From: CAIKLP01 sp039798705
Lineage (GTDB): Bacteria; Bacteroidota; Bacteroidia; Sphingobacteriales; Sphingobacteriaceae
DNA: 16,342 bases
Direction of reading: 5' to 3'
Assembly: GCA_039798705.1 (NCBI GenBank)
Contig: JBDKFN010000040.1
Location: forward strand, 1-16,342
Numbering within the stretch: the stretch's first letter is position 1; every line of letters begins with the position of its first letter. A program made the translations under genes and the position numbers. Under the pieces are notes generated by a model, which had not been told where the DNA came from, did no database searches, and was given only the letters and a program-made list of their open reading frames with translations. Below, piece by piece: positions 13,981 through 16,342 of the stretch.

Positions 13981-16249
13981 GCGCTGGGTTAAAATTCTTT
14001 ACCAAACTGTAAGGGTAATTGCAATATATTTTATCGCAATGGAACTTAATTTTTTATGGTTGTTTGGATATTCTCCTACCATTAATGAATTAAGAAATCC
14101 TCCCTACTCTATTGCATCAGAAGTATACTCTTCTGATAGTGTTTTAATTGGAAGGTATTTCAAAGAAAACAGAATTCCTGTAGTCTATGATAGCATTGCT
14201 CCCATTGTATTTAAAGCATTAGTAGCCACTGAAGATGTTCGTTTTTACCAACACCATGGAATTGATTTTTATTCAATTGGATCAAGTATTTGGTCAACTG
14301 CTAATGGTGATAAACGTGGTGCAAGTACCATAACCCAACAATTAGCAAAGAATTTATTCAGAACAAGAAGCCGTACATCGCAAGGATTGATAAGATTTAT
14401 TCCAGGTGTAAAAACAATAGTTTATAAAACCAAGGAATGGATTACTGCTTTAAAATTAGAATACCTATATGATAAAAAAGATATTCTTGAAATGTATTTA
14501 AATACGGTAAGTTTTGGAAATAATTCATTTGGTATTAAAGTTGCAGCAAAAAAATACTTCAATAAATTGCCAATTGAATTAAATACAGAAGAAGCGGCGT
14601 TATTGGTTGGTATGTTAAAAGCTACATCCACTTATAACCCTATTACAAAGCCTGAGAAAGCATTAGAAAGAAGAAATGTAGTATTGGCTCAGATGGCAAA
14701 AGATGGTGTAATATCTGAGCGTAAATTCAATCAAATTGTTCTTAAACCAATTAAGTTATCTCTTTCAGAAGATGATGAAAAGGACAAAACTAAAGATTCA
14801 TATTTAAGAACAGCTGTTGCTAATTATTTAGAAAAGTGGTGTGATGATAATGGTTTTGATTTATATGCAGATGGTTTAAAAATTTACACCACAATTGATT
14901 CAAGAATGCAAAAACATGCAGAAGATGCGATGCAAGATTGGATGAAAACATTACAAAAAAGATTTAGAAATACATGGCAAAATGAAGCACCATGGCGCGA
15001 TGAAAACGGTGTAGAAATACCGAATTTCTTAAATACACTTGCTCAAAGACTTCCGTTATATAACGCATTGCAAGATAAATACGGCGAACAAACCGATTCT
15101 ATTGAAGCCAAATTGAACGAAAAGAAACGCATGAAAATTTTCACTTGGAAAGGTGAAAAAGACACCACCTTTTCTACCTACGATTCTCTAGCTTATTATG
15201 CAAGTATATTACAATCAGGGTTGATGACACTTGATCCATTCAATGGCCATATTAAAACATGGGTTGGCGGAATCAATTATAAATACTTTAAATACGACCA
15301 CATCAATCAAGCTAAAAGACAAGCAGGTTCTACGTTTAAACCATTTGTTTATTTAGCAGCTATAGATAATGGCTACTCTCCTTGCGATAAATTTACAGAC
15401 AAAGCAATTACCATTAATTACACAGAAGACGGAGAACAAAAATCTTGGTCGCCAAAAAATTCTGACTGGAAATTTTCAGGTAAAGAAATGTCATTAAGAT
15501 GGGCAATGGGAAAATCTTGTAACTCTGTAACAGCGCAATTAACTCAAGCAATTGGTTGGGATAAAGTGGTAGAATATGCCAAAAAATTAGGTATAGAAAG
15601 CCCATTAAAATCAGTTCCTTCCGTTGGTTTAGGTTCAAATGATGTAACACTTTATGAAATGGTTCGTGCTTATGGTGTATTTTTAAATACAGGAGTTAAA
15701 TCTGAGCCAATATTAGTAACTAAAATTAACGACCAAGATGGTAAAGTATTAGCTGAATTTAAATCTAAACAAGAAAGGGTTATATCAGAGGAAACGGCTT
15801 GGTTAATGATACATATGTTCAAAGGTGGAATGGAAGAGCCAGGAGGCACCTCTCAAGCCCTTTGGGAGTATGATATATGGAGTAAAGGAAATGAAATTGG
15901 CGGAAAAACAGGAACCACATCCAATCATTCAGATGGTTGGTATATTGGAATTTCTAAAGACTTAGTAACTGGTGTTTGGGTTGGAGCAGATGAGAGAAGC
16001 ATACACTTTAAAACATCAGATTATGGAGAAGGTTCTAAAACGGCTTTACCAATTTATGGTAAGTTTATGGAAAAATTATACCACGATCCCTTATCAGGTA
16101 TTACTTATGGTAAATTCCCTAAACCGACCGTTAAAATAACTAAAGATTATTATTGTCCTACTCCACGTCAACGCAACGATTCTAGTGCAGTAGATTCAAC
16201 TGGCGTTATGATAAGTGATTCTTTAAGTATAATAGAAGAAGAACAATAA
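13973..16249 (+). CDS. mrcA: Class A penicillin-binding protein (PBP1A type)
   Basis: A bifunctional peptidoglycan synthase of 758 aa anchored by one N-terminal membrane segment (about 12-32). The glycosyltransferase (GT51) domain spans roughly 60-240, with catalytic Glu87 in VATEDVRFYQHHG, the motif RGASTITQQLAKNLF (115-129) and Glu173 in ILEMYLN. The transpeptidase domain (about 415-700) has the SxxK motif STFK (Ser453), SCN (515-517) and KTGTT (645-649). A linker between them (about 320-410) is rich in charged residues. The ATG at 13973 is chosen; a TTG at 13961 would add four residues. The 8-nt overlap with kmo implies at least partial co-transcription, although the function is unrelated. 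A strong terminator follows the stop. Confidence 0.95.
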   Translation: MDKRWVKILYQTVRVIAIYFIAMELNFLWLFGYSPTINELRNPPYSIASEVYSSDSVLIGRYFKENRIPVVYDSIAPIVFKALVATEDVRFYQHHGIDFYSIGSSIWSTANGDKRGASTITQQLAKNLFRTRSRTSQGLIRFIPGVKTIVYKTKEWITALKLEYLYDKKDILEMYLNTVSFGNNSFGIKVAAKKYFNKLPIELNTEEAALLVGMLKATSTYNPITKPEKALERRNVVLAQMAKDGVISERKFNQIVLKPIKLSLSEDDEKDKTKDSYLRTAVANYLEKWCDDNGFDLYADGLKIYTTIDSRMQKHAEDAMQDWMKTLQKRFRNTWQNEAPWRDENGVEIPNFLNTLAQRLPLYNALQDKYGEQTDSIEAKLNEKKRMKIFTWKGEKDTTFSTYDSLAYYASILQSGLMTLDPFNGHIKTWVGGINYKYFKYDHINQAKRQAGSTFKPFVYLAAIDNGYSPCDKFTDKAITINYTEDGEQKSWSPKNSDWKFSGKEMSLRWAMGKSCNSVTAQLTQAIGWDKVVEYAKKLGIESPLKSVPSVGLGSNDVTLYEMVRAYGVFLNTGVKSEPILVTKINDQDGKVLAEFKSKQERVISEETAWLMIHMFKGGMEEPGGTSQALWEYDIWSKGNEIGGKTGTTSNHSDGWYIGISKDLVTGVWVGADERSIHFKTSDYGEGSKTALPIYGKFMEKLYHDPLSGITYGKFPKPTVKITKDYYCPTPRQRNDSSAVDSTGVMISDSLSIIEEEQ

Positions 16250-16283
16250 AAAAAATCCCGATGTTTTCATCGGGATTTTTTTT
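16248..16283. terminator. Bidirectional intrinsic terminator after the penicillin-binding protein gene
   Basis: Eight A residues and tcccgatg are followed by a tttt loop, then catcggga and eight T residues. This gives a perfect 16-bp stem, GC-containing in its upper half, with a T-tract on either strand. It abuts the PBP stop codon (its first bases overlap the stop) and lies 1 nt from the predicted end of a convergent minus-strand gene, so it can terminate both. Confidence 0.95.
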
Positions 16284-16284
16284 G

Positions 16285-16342
16285 TTATAATTTTTGAAGA
16301 AATATTTCTGAATTTACTTTGCTTAAGTCGCCTAAGTAAGAC
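16285..16342 (-). CDS. C-terminal end of an unidentified gene (cut by window edge)
   Basis: On the minus strand one frame stays open from the window edge to a TAA at 16285-16287, encoding a plausible C-terminus SYLGDLSKVNSEIFLQKL. The stop lies directly before the T-tract of the bidirectional terminator on this strand, which is what a real gene end would look like. Eighteen residues are too few to name a family. The adjacent frame is also open but would run through the terminator. Confidence 0.5.
   Translation of the reverse strand, partial: SYLGDLSKVNSEIFLQKL

Overview
The window looks like chromosomal DNA of a Bacteroidota bacterium, most likely Chitinophagaceae/Sphingobacteriia-like (inference). 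The support is AT-rich DNA, almost no Shine-Dalgarno sequences, promoter-like boxes of the Bacteroidota TAnnTTTG type, a TonB receptor paired with a surface lipoprotein that has an acidic lipoprotein-export signal, and a cluster of kynurenine-pathway genes. I see no tRNA, rRNA, CRISPR array, insertion sequence or phage gene.

Region 1 (1-4000) is a vitamin B12 uptake locus. On the minus strand a cobalamin riboswitch (about 3834-3986) precedes a BtuB-like TonB-dependent receptor and, 3 nt later, a BtuG-like beta-propeller lipoprotein. A small DUF6580-type membrane protein is convergent to them across a perfect bidirectional terminator at 685-720. It could be an inner-membrane vitamin transporter, but its substrate is not shown here.

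Region 2 (4056-5589) holds a queuosine-precursor transporter (minus) and an omega-amidase of the YafV/Nit2 type (plus). Their start codons are separated by only 10 bp.

Region 3 (5597-13980) is the core of the window: a kynurenine degradation cluster in two divergent operons sharing a 99-bp promoter region (9698-9796). The plus arm encodes 3-hydroxyanthranilate dioxygenase, ACMS decarboxylase, kynureninase and kynurenine 3-monooxygenase. The minus arm encodes an atypical short-chain dehydrogenase-like protein, 2-aminomuconate semialdehyde dehydrogenase, a RidA-family 2-aminomuconate deaminase, an alpha/beta hydrolase and a PlsC-like acyltransferase. Together they convert kynurenine -> 3-hydroxykynurenine -> 3-hydroxyanthranilate -> ACMS -> 2-aminomuconate semialdehyde -> 2-aminomuconate -> 4-oxalocrotonate. 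Tryptophan dioxygenase, kynurenine formamidase and the lower pathway to pyruvate and acetaldehyde are not in the window, unless the unassigned SDR or hydrolase covers a step.

Region 4 (13973-16342) is a class A penicillin-binding protein that overlaps the end of kmo by 8 nt, a strong bidirectional terminator, and the last codons of a convergent minus-strand gene cut by the window edge.

No wholly new system is evident. The most unusual points are the SDR-like protein lacking the catalytic Tyr/Lys inside the kynurenine operon, the two unassigned genes at that operon's end, and the possible B12 role of the DUF6580 protein.
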